Positions 48,602 to 60,309 of a DNA stretch of 64,000 bases are shown one piece after another (the stretch's first letter is position 1; each line of letters starts with the position of its first letter). The notes under the pieces are model-generated. The model ran no database searches. It was not told where the DNA came from and worked only from the letters and a program-made list of their open reading frames with translations. This DNA comes from Abelmoschus esculentus (taxonomy: Eukaryota; Streptophyta; Magnoliopsida; Malvales; Malvaceae): assembly GCA_035048815.1 (NCBI GenBank), contig JAUCBN010000055.1, forward strand, positions 9,766,501 through 9,830,500, written 5' to 3'. The position numbers were made by a program, and so were the translations under genes.

Positions 48602-50154
48602 GAAGAAAAAATAAAAATTATTGATAATTTTAAAAATAGTTATTTTATTTTTTTTATAATTATTAATGAATTTTTATTAAATTTATAAAAAATATTCTAA
48701 TACATTCGAAAGAAAATCCCCAAAATGAAGAAAAGTGAAATATTTTCTTATGAAGACAAGTATATCATAAAATTTAGAAGTTTCTTGAATTTTTTTGTCT
48801 TTGTCCATTCGAGATGCATAAGGATGAGGAAGGAGTGGTGAGTAATCTAAACCATTAGACAGAATATTCTGCTATCCAGGATTGATTATTTCGGTACACA
48901 ACCATCAACCGAGTGAGGATCTAACTTTCAATGACCACCGATAAAATCATAACTAAAAACTAGCGTTGATTCAAATCTCTGTAATAATCGACTGTTAGGG
49001 TATGCTGAATCATGCCACAAGGATAGATAAAACAAACTACAAAAACAAAAAACGTGTTATAAGAATAGAGAAAACACATTCCATGAAGACAAAAATTCTT
49101 ATTAACATATGAAAAAATAAAAAAATATAAAAAGATTAATAAATCCGATGATCTGCAATTAATATAAAGATTAATTAACAATCACTGATCAACATAAAAG
49201 ATAAAAGAAACTCGAAGATGGAGAATGGCACAGAGAAGGTTGAGAACAACGGCAGTGAAAACCCTCTTAACTCATTATTTATCTTATCTTTAACTACTCT
49301 TTTTATTTGCAATCATATCATTGATTCTTGGTGAGTAAAATTCGATTTGATTAAAAAAATAAATTTTTAATTTTAAGTTATTCGAATCAATTTTTCAAAT
49401 AATTCGTGTAAATTTTAAGTTTAAATCGAATTTAATTTTATCAATTCGAATAATTTGTATTCATTTAATATCATATTTATCATGTTCGAGTCGAGTTTAA
49501 ATCTATTATATATTATGTTTTATTCTATCAATATAATTTTTGTATAAAAGGATAGTTATGTGTATGTGTTATGTGAAAGGTAATCAAATCTAATATAGTT
49601 TTATTTTGATTTAATATTAAAATAAGTATCTAAATTATTTATTTTTTAGGGGTCTAGAGTTTTTTTTTTTTTTCTATTTTAGGTGTACAAGGATGGACAA
49701 AACTCGATTTGAAAAATTGAATTATTTGACTCGATGTGAAAATAATTGACTCATTTTGACTCAACTCGTAATTTTGCAATCTCGACTCAAAATATTTTAA
49801 ATGAAGTTTGATCTATAAAATAAAAAATCGAATAATTCAATTTTTTATTAATTAGTTAATCAATTTTTATGTTCAAGTTAAATCTGTTAATTATGTCTGA
49901 GATATTATGTACATTATATGTGAAAATATTAAAAAAATATACATGTATAATGTGTATGCCACAAATATAGAAAATCATTTAAATTAGAATTAATTCGTAT
50001 TATAACATTATAAATAATTATAATCATATTTATACAAAAACTTGAAAACTCGACTTTATTTGACTCAAATTTCATAAACTCTACTCAATTTAAAAAAATT
50101 AAAAGAAAGTTTAAATAGTAAAATAGTACTTTCAAGTAACTCAAATTTTTTTGA
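48602..50154. other. AT-rich spacer
   Basis: Includes 'gactcgatgtgaaaataatt'-type degenerate repeats around 49680-49860 and 50040-50100. No supported gene. The minus-strand frame at 48960-49181 has no family resemblance. Confidence 0.5.
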
Positions 50155-50189
50155 CTACACTACAGCAAAACAAGTCTTTCGTAGCGTTT

Positions 50190-50575
50190 TTTTAATTCTA
50201 TTGTGGCGTTTTTTAGTGCCGCTAAAAATATTTCTGGCGCTAAAAAAAACGCCGCAAGAAGTGTCGCTAAAACCACCGCCACAATAGTTTGCGGTGTTTT
50301 TAGACAAAAAACGCCACAAAAAGTCAAGATCTATAGCGGCGTTTGTAAACAAAAACGCCGCAAGAAACATTGGCATTTGATTTTACAAACGCCGCAAAAA
50401 TAAGTTTTGTAGTGGTGTTTCAGTTTACAAACGCCGCAAGAAACGTGATCTATAGTGGCGTTTGATTTTAGAAACGCCGCAAAAAGTCAAGATCTATAGT
50501 AGCGTTTGTAAATAAAAACGCCGCTAGCTATTGTTCTTTAGTGGCGTTTGTCATGACAAACGCCGTGAATGATAC
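50190..50575. repeat. Left subterminal GCGGCGTTT array of the CACTA element
   Basis: At least ten copies of a GGCGTTT or AAACGCC core alternate in orientation with 'gatctatagt' spacers. Such arrays are binding sites for CACTA transposition proteins in known elements. Confidence 0.85.
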
Positions 50576-51245
50576 CATGTTTCGAAAAAAAATAATATTA
50601 ATCTGAAAAGTATATTATTTATTGTATAATAATCTAAAATACATTACATTCAGAATGTTTTATTTACATTCAATGAGGCTATGCTCTGACCGATCTGTCT
50701 TACCAATGAGACCAATTAAAATGTTACAACAAGTAAGATGGGCAGTAATATCTAACCATCTTCCAAATGTCACTTGTTATGTCGTTGCTGCCTGCTCAGT
50801 CATGCAATCCTTCCTGCTCCCAGATGTTCACAAGAAAATCTATCATCTCCTGATAAATTTGTTTTTCCTGAAGAAGAAAAGGATCGAAATTAAACCAATG
50901 ATCCATTTGTTTTTCTTCATTTCAGAAAAAATAGTACTTACTCTCACTATACCACACGCAAATAGACATCCAACTCAGTGCAAGATAGAACAGGAATGAC
51001 AAAAAAAATAGTGCATGTACAATGCAAGTTCGTAACAGAAATTCAAAATTTTCTTTAGAAAATGACACTGTAAATAAATGAACATAATTAAGAAATTAAG
51101 AAGCAAATGTTCTTGAATGTTCTTAAATAAATGAACATAATTAAGAAATTAAGAAACAAAATTTTTAAAATTCTCACCACTCCAGCAAGAAGATTGGTAC
51201 CAATGTTCTTAAATGTTGCCTTCTAACTTGGCCCAAACGGTACAA

Positions 51246-51491
51246 TTAATAAATTAAGAAACAAATCATAATTACCTGCCTCTCCAAAGCCACCTTCTGT
51301 TGCACTTCTTCCTCCACATGTGATGCAGGCTCCTTCACACTCATTGATTCCAGTATAGCTTCAAATGCATCAGCTAGTTTAGTAGTCTTCACTTTCTCCA
51401 AGAGAAGAAGCTTCACATTGAAAAAAGGGGTAGGCATATTGTTGAGAAAATGAGAAGACCTTGAGACCAATTCAAACTTAATAGCATTCAT
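51246..51491 (-). other. Unassigned 81-codon frame inside the CACTA element
   Basis: The frame reads MNAIKFELVSRSSHFLNNMP and continues with LLLLEKVKTTKLADAFEAI and a Glu/Gln-rich tail, ending after a GT-containing LERQ|VI position that could be a splice donor (51276 region). It looks more like coding sequence than its surroundings, with a likely coiled-coil tail, but I do not recognise the family. It may be a second captured exon or an old element protein. Confidence 0.3.
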
Positions 51492-51859
51492 TCTTTTATG
51501 TTGTAAATATGAACAAAAAGTTAGGGAATAAGCTGTATGTGGTTATTGCTTAATGATTTAATTACTCATGTTCATCAAATAAAAATATTTTGATTCTCTG
51601 TTTCATCAAATACAAATCCCGACATAAAGGAAGCACCACTACAGCAATCAAATGCCTCCACAAAATTTCAAAAAACACTGAGCTAAATAAGAATAACAGT
51701 TAAACACCGCTACCCTTCCCTGAGCTGGTGGATGATTGCATGCTGCAAGCACAAAAGCAAATACAAGTTGCATTTAAGAATTGTCCAAGATGCCAAACTA
51801 CAAAGTTACAGATGATATCTTAGTTGTGAAACACGACATTGAAGGTAAAATGACATTAC

Positions 51860-52606
51860 CTGTTTGAGCTCCTAAGAGAATCAACATCAGAATTTTCCTC
51901 CAGAACCAAATCAAGCCTATCACTTTACACAACAATTGGCTCGATTTGTACATTACTATCATAGGGGAGCTAACAAAAAAAATCAGAGAAAAAGTATTAA
52001 GTTCAAGAAAAATAGGATCATAACCAGCCAAGAGTCGAAACAGGGGGGAGGACAATGTCAACCTTGTTTCAAGTATTTCTAGATCATCAAAATCTATCGC
52101 AAATATAGTTCGAGTTCAGCATGCATATATGAATTTTCCATTTAAGAGTGGAGAAAATCATATGTATAACACCAAATTCAAAACTAAGCACCAGTTATAT
52201 CAAATAACATCGTAACACAAAGATAGCAAAAATAAAAATAATTCTCCACAATTCATTGTAGCTACAAGCAAAAAACACTATGAATTCCAACTTAAAAAAG
52301 GAAGGGGAAAAAACAGAGTAGAACTCACGATTATCTCCAATTTTCCAACTTTTGCTGTCGTCACATTCAAAGCAGGCGACAATCCCATACTCGCATGTAA
52401 CGCATCGCCATTTATATCTATCAAATCCAGAAATAATAAATCAAAAAAATGAAATGGAAGACAAATTTTAGATCCAAAACTAAAAAACCCATACCTAAAT
52501 TGGAAAGTTGTACCGTACGTCCCTGTAATTTGAACTGATCTCTGGAGAATGATTTAACCCAGTACTTCAAAGTGTACTCCAATGCTCGAGCTAAAATCGA
52601 ATCCAT
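51860..52606 (-). pseudogene. Captured N-terminal exons of a VPS13/chorein-type gene
   Basis: Three exons with good splice borders on the minus strand. 52495-52606 gives MDSILARALEYTLKYWVKSF then SRDQFKLQGRTVQLSNL. 52329-52417 gives INGDALHASMGLSPALNVTT then AKVGKLEII. 51860-51969 gives LPYDSNVQIEPIVV, a TAA stop (51925-51927), then SDRLDLVLEENSDVD. This is the start of the plant chorein-N proteins (VPS13-like bridge lipid-transfer family). The stop replaces the Gln expected before 'IDKLDLVLEEN'. Everything downstream of the third exon is missing, so no lipid-transfer protein can be made. It lies wholly within a CACTA element and keeps its introns, so it was captured as genomic DNA. Confidence 0.85.
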
Positions 52607-53144
52607 TTGGAGATTGAACAAGCAGAAAAAAAGTAGAAAAACAAAAACAAAAATCTCCTCAAACTTTGTAGAGAGCTAAATCTAGACAGATGAATTCATG
52701 AAAAATGGACTGGAATTAGGGGGTTTAAGACTAAGAGGAAGTAGTTTCTTCTTCTTTTTGTTTTAATCGATTCTAGGTGGGGGGAATCTTTGCTTATGAA
52801 AGAACTCACCTTGAAATCTCAGAAATGCGATTCACTGAAGAAGAAATCTGAGATTGGAAGATCGATTTCAATGGAGAAATCGTGGGTAACACCGATTTGT
52901 TGCTTTTGAGCTTTAAAGGAAGAGCCTTTAACCGAGCCTTTAACATAGAGGTTTAAGATTTTGTAATTTCTAGGGTTTATGCCACATCGTTCTAATTGTT
53001 TGGTTACAGAGACCATGGCGACAAAAACCATTGGAGAGGGAGAACATAAAAGAAGATGATTTAGGAATTTGGGGCTTGAGGTGGGGGTTCAGTTAGTGTG
53101 ATTTAAAATACTAAAATCAAAACGTTTAGTTTCACATTTGCGAC

Positions 53145-53500
53145 ATTAAGAACGAACGCCACTAGAAATCATGTCTAACAAACTCCACTAAAAATCATGT
53201 TTTTAGCGGCGTTTTTAAAACTAAACGTCACTAAAAATCAGATTTTTAGCAGCGTTTTTGGATAAATGCCGCTAAAAGCATATATAGCAGCGTTTTTCAC
53301 AAAAAAGTCACTAAAAATCATATTATCGGCGGCGTTTGATTTAAAAACGCTACTAAAAACTTGATTTTTAGTGGCGTTTACCCGAAAACGCCACTAAAAA
53401 CATATTTAACGGCGTCTTTCACAAAAACGACACTAAAAGTATAAAATTAGTAGCGTTTACTTAAAAAACGCCACTAAAAATGCCACAAAAAGTTAGTTTT
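53145..53500. repeat. Right subterminal array of the CACTA element
   Basis: Repeated 'gcggcgtttttaaaac', 'aaacgccactaaaaa' and 'tttttagtggcgttt' units in both orientations, mirroring the left array. Confidence 0.85.
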
Positions 53501-53512
53501 GCTGTAGTGCTA

Positions 53513-54380
53513 GATTCGATCAAACACCCATTACTAACCCAAACTATATTTTTTTGTTCAAAATAAATACCCTAATCGACCTTAATGGGACAAAAAATAT
53601 AATTTAAACATCTACTTTTTTAAAAAAAAATTAAAAAAATAATTTAAATAATTATTTTTAATATTAAGCCTTTTATTTTTTTTGACATTTATTTATTTAT
53701 TTATTTAACTCCCTTTATTTGCATCACTATTTTTATATCTCATCAAAACTAATTATCAATTATTTAAGTTGGTTGAATGATAAAATTGAGATTTTATGAA
53801 TTTTGATGTCTCAAATTCAAATTTTATTATATTAAATTCCTTCTAATTTAAGTCTCATTATTTGATTGGACACTTTATCGAGATATATTTTGATTATTAA
53901 TAAGATTATACTAATAAATTACTAACCTAAATCAGCTTTAGCTTATCCATATTATTACATGATATAAATGAGTTAAATCGGACTCGAACATTAAATGTTA
54001 GAATCTAAGTCTTACTCATGTTTTAAACATGCCTAATTCGGACCTAATTAGGGTTGGATGGTAGGTTGGGTCAGATAGATTTTAAATTTTTTAAAATTCA
54101 CATATTTACTTTTAATTTTTTTTAACTTTATGAGTTAGTCCTTAAATTTTTAATATTTATGAGTTGTGTTTACTCTGAAATTTTAAAATTTTATGTGTCC
54201 ACCTCAAAAAAAAAAAATTCTGAATCCATCACTAAATCTAATATTTTTGTTCGAATTCTTTCAATTTTCAAGTGAGCTTTCGAATTTAAATAGATATTTG
54301 AGTTCTAAAGAATTCCGACATCGGAAATAAGTGTTCGAAATCAAAATATTTAGTAAAGATGGGGAAAAGAATACATCGTA
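53513..54380. other. AT-rich spacer
   Basis: No supported feature. Confidence 0.5.
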
Positions 54381-54397
54381 AATAATGAAACATTTCA

Positions 54398-54580
54398 CCA
54401 ACAGGGATTGGTTTAAGTGGTAAGTAGTTTGGTTCCGCTTAAGCAAGTCACAGTTTCGAGACGTTGCGTATGTAGAAAATCCTTGCTGGAAGACTCACTC
54501 ACCAAAATTAAGTGTACGACATGGGTCGGTCCGGATTAATTAGGTCAAGCACTTGAAAAACGAACTAACAATAAAAAAAA
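54398..54580 (+). mobile_element. SINE with perfect 17-bp target-site duplications
   Basis: Flanked by AATAATGAAACATTTCA at 54381-54397 and 54581-54597. The 183-bp body starts with A-box-like 'ggtttaagtggtaagtag' and B-box-like 'cagtttcgagac', has a tRNA-unrelated middle, and ends in 'aacaataaaaaaaa'. All hallmarks of a tRNA-derived retroposon are present. Confidence 0.9.
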
Positions 54581-54597
54581 AATAATGAAACATTTCA

Positions 54598-55855
54598 AGG
54601 AATTTTCACACATGGTAATGATGGCTAAAATGTAGTGTTAAAGAGTCGTTTTAGACTGTTAAATTGACTCTGTGGACACATGTGGAATAAATGCTTTGAA
54701 TTCTACCTTCACAAAAAGTGAATTCAATTTGTATTTGGTTGGTCCAATTTGTTCAATGTCTTTGATGTGCAAAATTAGCAAAATATTGGAAGTCCAACAG
54801 TTTGTGGTATGGCATTTATCTCTTTCTTGGTACCTGCCCAATTATATTCAACTTTGGTCGGTTTTTACATTTTTTTTAATTAAATTGTGTGTGAAAAAGT
54901 TGATTTAATTACCAACGATCAGTTGACCTACTAAAGATGAGATACTAGATCTTTTAAGTAATGTAAAAATTTGAATCTTGATATTATGAATAGAATACTT
55001 ACGTTAGGAGTGTTACCCCATAATGAACATTTAAGTACTCGATTCAGATTAGTCGACGCTAAATTAAAAACTAGTGTTAAAAAAATTCGACCATATTCAT
55101 GATAAAGAATCAATATTTCTACCTATAAGTTTATAACCAATTAGTCTAACGGATTTATGCATCATTTTTTTTAAATAATGTCAGAATTTTGAATTATAAC
55201 AATATAAATTAAAAGAATCGTCTCTATAATAAATACTTATTATAATCGATTCAGATTAATATATATATATATATCGCATTCAATTTTTAAATATTGCTTT
55301 TTTAATTATTCTACCTAGGAGGAGGACAAAGAGAAATTTTGCTCGTAATAATAAGTATTAAAAGTATAACCTTAAAGAAGAAAAAGATATTATTGAAAAA
55401 ATTTATTTTGATAGTTTTGAGTTTTATAACATGAGATGTTTTAAAATAAGATAAAATTAAAATCGTTATAAAAATTATAAGAATTACGTTATTAATTTTT
55501 TAATATATACTAAATTTCTTATACTTTTTGTAAGAAAATATATATGTACTTTCAAAAATTTTAAATTTTTTATAAAAAAAATTAGTACATACGAAAATCT
55601 TTATATTTCCTAAGAAATACAGTATATATCAAAAAAATCAATACTACAATTTTTTATAATTTTTTAACAATTTTAATTTTATCTTATTTTAATCTATCCG
55701 TAAAACTTTCCAATAATTTTTAATAAAATTTTGGTCATCCTGATTTGTCTGCTACGCAACGTGACTCATACCAGATTTCCTAGTACAATAGAACCGACAT
55801 CATCAAACTCTGAATCAACGGCTCAGATTTACCGCAGCCGTCATACAACTTCACA
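54598..55855. other. Spacer upstream of the ARGOS/OSR-like gene
   Basis: AT-rich. Short frames on both strands near 54659-54908 have no family resemblance. Positions 55750-55850 rise in GC, as expected for the proximal promoter of the next gene. Confidence 0.5.
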
Positions 55856-55857
55856 TT

Positions 55858-55865
55858 TATATATA
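55858..55865 (+). promoter_or_regulatory. TATA box of the ARGOS/OSR-like gene
   Basis: TATATATA in 'acatttatatatacacata', 190 bases before the chosen ATG, followed by a CT-rich leader ('ctctcccagatcttcattc'). Confidence 0.55.
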
Positions 55866-56047
55866 CACATATATTGCATATGCATTTCTCTCCCAGATCT
55901 TCATTCATTTCATCATCCTCTCAACAACCCAAATCACAGAATCCTGTAAGATTTTGAACTATAAAATTTCTTCACAGAAATTTCGATCAGTTTTTCGACG
56001 AATTCCGTCGCTAAAAGTGCTCATTTCGTCGCCTTTTGGGGCGAGAT

Positions 56048-56323
56048 ATGATCATAGTATTGACGACGATAACAAGATCCGAAGAGAAAACAGATTGTAC
56101 GATGGCCAAGTATTTCGGAGCTTCTTTTGGATTTGGGATCGGGGGGTTGCTGTTTCTGGTGGCGTTGGCGGCGTTCATGATGGTTCTTCCGTTGATGTTG
56201 CCACCGTTACCGCCTCCGCCATTGGTGCTTATGTTCTTTCCCGTTGGGATCATGGCGGCTCTCATGTTCTTGGCGTTTTCGCCGGCGGGGGTCGTGGGCA
56301 ACACGGTTTCGCATACTGTATGA
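56048..56323 (+). CDS. ARGOS/OSR-type organ-size membrane protein
   Basis: Intronless, 91 aa from ATG 56048 (a start at 56102, MAKYFGASFG, is possible and has the better ATGG context). Two hydrophobic segments flank the family hallmark: GGLLFLVALAAFMMVLPLML, then PPLPPPP (residues 52-58), then LVLMFFPVGIMAALMFLAF and SP. This is the OSR domain of ARGOS, ARGOS-LIKE and OSR1, small ER/Golgi membrane proteins that promote organ growth and dampen ethylene signalling in Arabidopsis. Members are 80-130 aa and single-exon, as here. The N-terminus (MIIVLTTITRSEEKTDC) is poorly conserved in the family. Longer frames overlapping it in other phases reflect GC richness only. It has its own TATA box and looks intact. 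Confidence 0.85.
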   Translation: MIIVLTTITRSEEKTDCTMAKYFGASFGFGIGGLLFLVALAAFMMVLPLMLPPLPPPPLVLMFFPVGIMAALMFLAFSPAGVVGNTVSHTV

Positions 56324-56704
56324 CTGCCAGTGTCAAGACGCGTCTTTCATAGGAAAGTGGTCGGCAATTGTGCCGGCGGCTGGCGGCTGTGCCGACTATA
56401 GAAAATGAAGAGTTGATTGTTTCCTAGCTTTTCTATCACATTAACGTTTGAATTATTTTGTTACATGCGACTTATACATCAATTTGTTGTGAAAAAAAAT
56501 CATGAAAATGCATAGAAATTAAAATTAATTGTGAATATTCCTTTCCATTTAGTCCATTTATTTTTGTGTATTTTCTAAATTTCTTCCTTATGTTTGTTAG
56601 TTTGAAATATTTTATTTATATAAATAAATTTATTTTAGGGTTGATTCAAGTCGTAAATAATATGATTATATTTAAATAAGTCTCGGGTTTAAAGTGTTGT
56701 GTAT

Positions 56705-57218
56705 AGGGGTGTTCAAATATTCGATCGGATTATCCGATTCAAAAATTTAGATATCCAATATGATTTTTATTTTTAGATCATATTTCTAATCTAATTTTAA
56801 ATTTTCTGGATCCGATAGGATCACAATATTTTAAGTTTCGGATTATATGAAAATTTTAAAAGTTAAACTTTATGAATATTATTTTTTTATTTTTAATAAT
56901 TTGATGTTTCTTATATCCGAAAATTAAAATAATTAAATTTTTTATAAATGTAAATTTTCTTATTTTTAAAAATTTGTGGTTTATTAATTTTAAAATTCTA
57001 AAATTTTCATAAATATAACCTTTAAATTTGAAAAAAAATAATTAAATTAAAATATATTTTTGGATAATTAGATATCCAAAAACCCGTTTTGATTATCCAA
57101 AAAATAGATATCTGAAAAAAATAAATTGAACACGGATCAATATATTATCGATCTAAAAAATTGGATATCTAAAAACATCGAATTGAATCCACCCGATATT
57201 CAACAATGAATACCCTTA
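56705..57218. mobile_element. hAT-like MITE with perfect 8-bp target duplication
   Basis: Left AGGGGTGTTCAAATATTCG; right on the other strand TAAGGGTATTCATTGTTGAA. Both flanks are TTGTGTAT (56697-56704 and 57219-57226). The interior is AT-rich with 'ggatatctaaaaacatcg' type units. Confidence 0.8.
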
Positions 57219-57288
57219 TTGTGTATGAAAAAAAATTCTATTGAACAATTATTTTAAAAATATAATCTTCAATAATAAATTAAATATA

Positions 57289-58710
57289 AGGGTAAATTAC
57301 TTCAGTAGTCACCCAATTAATTGAGGATACCTATTTTGATCAACGAACTCGTTAATCAGGTCACTTAACTTATTAAATTAACCTATTTTGGTCACCGTCA
57401 TTAAAATCCTAATGACGAAGGTGACGTGTGAAATTTGTAAAATTACATTTAATCCTAATTTGATGATGAGAGTATAAAGGGATTTGAACTCAAGTAGAAT
57501 GGGTGAAAATCAAGTACCCAAACCACTAGGCTAAAATTTCATTCATATAATAAACTTATAACACAATGTATTTAAAACATACCTTTTTAGAAAATTCAAT
57601 ATAGTAAATGTAGTGTAAAGGATTCGAACCTAATTTAATAAAAAAAACAATACTTTATAATTGGATATTTAATAATAAAAATATTTAATATTTGAATTAA
57701 AATATTTGGAAAAAAATTCAATATTCAAATCAAAATATTTAAATATATAATATTCAAATAAAATATTTGAATATTGAATATTCGAATTAAAATATTTGAA
57801 TATTGAATATTCGAATTAAAATATTTATTTATTTAATATTTTAATCAAAATAATCAAATATTGAACATTCAAATTAAAATATTTGAATATTTAATACACA
57901 AATCAAAATATTAAAATATTTAATATTCTAATTAAGATATTCAAATATTTATTATTTCAATCAAAACATCTTAATATTTAATATTCAAATTAAAATATTT
58001 GAATTAAAATATTTAAATAAAATATTCGAATCAAATTTATTAAAATGTTAAAATATTCAGATATTTTAATTTAAATATTAAATATTCAAATATTTTATTT
58101 TAAATATTAAAATATTTAAATGGTTTAGTTCTCGAGTTCGAATATTTAGTATTTGAATCCCTTACATTATCGTTTTTATTTTTTATTAAATATTAAAATA
58201 TTAAAATATTTTGGCTCTCGAGTTAGAATATTTTTTTATATCATTTATATTTTTATTAAAATTAGATTCGTAACTCTTATGTTATATTTACTCTATTGCA
58301 TTTTCTCAAAAAAATATGTTTTAAATATATTATGTTACAAAACTATTACATGAATGAAGCTTTAACTCAGTGGTTTGGATGCTTGCTCTCCACCCATCCA
58401 ACCTGGGTTCATATCCTTCAAAGCTTAATCCTTTCATTTTCGTTTTTTCTTTTCTTTCTCACCAACCAGGTGGTAACACGTGTTACCACTTGATTGGAAA
58501 GAAAAATATATTAAATAACAAATAAACTAATAAATAAAATTAATCATTCAATCTGGGTATGATATGTCACCTTTTTTGCTAAAATTTTAACGACAATAAC
58601 CAAAATAGATCGATTTAATAAATTAAATGATCTGATTGACAAGTTTGATAGTTTAGTGATCAAAATAAATATACTCAATTAATTTAATAACCACCAGAGT
58701 AGTTTACCCT
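57289..58710. mobile_element. Long inverted-repeat element with tRNA-like modules in both arms and an ATATTTGAATATT core
   Basis: Ends AGGGTAAATTACTTCAG and, on the other strand, AGGGTAAACTACTCTGG. Each arm is about 270-370 bp. Both contain a tRNA-like piece with 'agtggtttggatgcttg' and 'gggttcatatcc' (plus, 58360-58420; minus, 57475-57540). The core (57660-58230) is an array of 'aatatttgaatatt' and 'attcaaattaaaatattt' units, each nearly self-complementary. No coding frame was recognised and no target duplication is clear. Possibly a Mutator-like non-autonomous element. Confidence 0.7.
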
Positions 58711-59040
58711 AAATCTAAATATATTGATTCTTTCTATTAGACTCTAACTATATTTTTACATTTAGCATTGTTAATTTAATGTAATTACTAATATATTAAA
58801 AAAATAAATTTTCTATTAGACTCTATTAGACTCTAATATAAAAAAATTAAATTTTGAGAAAATTATCCAAAAAACTATTTACATAAAAACATAATCTTAT
58901 CTAAAAAAATAAAAGGTAACGAGACTAATTCTTATATATTTAAACTATATCAACTACTCAAAATCTTATATTGTCTTCATTAGATAATTTTAATTATTTT
59001 TAAATAAAATAAGATAATAACATTTTAAAATCTTGTATTA
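58711..59040. other. AT-rich spacer
   Basis: 'ctattagactctaa' is duplicated near 58735-58840. Nothing else is seen. Confidence 0.5.
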
Positions 59041-59041
59041 T

Positions 59042-60093
59042 TTATAACGATCTGAATTTTTAAATCAACGATATTAACCCAAATGATGGACATCTGTGTT
59101 AGATTGAGTATTTAGACCTTTTAGCCGAAAAATTTCTATTAAATCACATTATAAATATAAAAAACTTATCTGTGACGATGACGATCTTGATAAAATATTT
59201 AACTCGATGACCATGTAAGAATCGAACAACCTGATAGACTTAATGATATCTAGTAAGAACTACTTGTGACTAATTGATTCAAGTAATTTAGGATATATTC
59301 GTAGTTATGATGATCCTTATATGATTTATTGAACCCAACGGTTGCATAAGCACAAATAAAGTAAATCTTCGTTGTTCATTTGATAGATGATGTATGAACT
59401 TATTTATGTATGCTGTGTGAATGTTATAGATGATAGCTTATGTACGTAATAATCGAGTGATAAAGGTACGATATGAACTTACTTGATAGACTAAGTGATC
59501 TCGAGTACTGTAAAAACATTATAGAACATGTAAGATTTTTTGTAAATTTATTGATGCTTTGAGATACGTGATCTAAAAACTGTAGTTAGTATAGTTTAGA
59601 TGATGACCCATAGATAATGAAGTCTTATATATGCTCTTTAGACTATATTTACCTTGCATGTTTATTTTATGACAATCACGAATTATGGTAAAGTTGAAAT
59701 ATACAACTGAACTTTGTAAGTCCAGTGTTCGGAATCTTTGTTTTTATTCATAAGTTAGTAGGTAGATTGTGATCGAGGAGCATATCGAGAAAAGATTTTC
59801 TAGTACCCCATTGCTTTAGAGTATAATACTTGATGTTTAGTTTTAGACTATTGTATCTATAGGACCTTATCGTGATTGAATCTTTAAACTCTATTTAAAA
59901 TATTATTTTGATATACGATAATTTAAACTTGAAGTTCATATTTTATAAACTTATTTATAATGTTGTTTATTTACGTGAATTTATTGATGTTTTGGTAATG
60001 ATTAAATCTAAGATTTCAAAACGATAATTTTATTAAGTTAAATTCAAATAACCTGAATATAATATTCTAAATCGAAATCGAGATATTACATTA
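59042..60093 (-). repeat. Possible solo LTR, reverse orientation
   Basis: Reverse-strand start TGTAATATCTCGATTTCG and end 'attcagatcgttata' resemble the ends of the 27191-30352 LTR (TGTAACACTTCGATCTCG ... GGTCATTATA). No open frame and no matching 5-bp flanks were found. Confidence 0.45.
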
Positions 60094-60309
60094 CCAGTAA
60101 TATTTATTCATAATCATTTCACAACTGGTTCGTTCAACACTGCAAATAGCAGCCATATGGAAACTTCTTGAACCAAAAAAATCAAGCGAAAGGGTTGAAA
60201 ATGATTCAACCTTAATTTTGAAAACATTAATACCTCAGCCGTTAGATTAAATATTATTTAATTAGAAAATATATTTTAAAAAATTTAACAAATGATTATA
60301 AGTGGAGTA

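Larger units (their letters stand above)
50158..53509. mobile_element. Non-autonomous CACTA (En/Spm-type) transposon carrying gene fragments
   Basis: Left end CACTACAGCAAAACAAG; right end on the other strand CACTACAGCAAAACTAAC, a perfect 14-bp terminal inverted repeat with the CACTA signature. Flanks are CTA on both sides (50155-50157 and 53510-53512), the 3-bp duplication of the superfamily. Subterminal arrays of 'gcggcgttt' and 'aaacgccgc' in both orientations fill 50190-50575 and 53145-53500. No transposase was recognised in the 2.5-kb interior, which instead holds exons of a chorein-type gene (minus strand) and unassigned frames. It must depend on an autonomous partner. Confidence 0.92.

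Noticed and set aside
50622..50999. 125-codon plus-strand frame inside the CACTA element
   Set aside because: No transposase motif or recognisable domain, and its C-terminal half is low complexity.
55954..56352. 132-codon plus-strand frame overlapping the ARGOS/OSR gene
   Set aside because: It is another phase of the same GC-rich segment with no family features. The 56048-56323 frame carries the conserved PPLPPPP and membrane segments.
58350..58436. Possible tRNA gene ('taactcagtggtttggat' ... 'gggttcatatcc')
   Set aside because: The A-box and B-box look tRNA-like, but acceptor and anticodon stems do not pair properly, and the same piece is mirrored in the other arm of the element at 57475-57540. 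It is a SINE-type relic.
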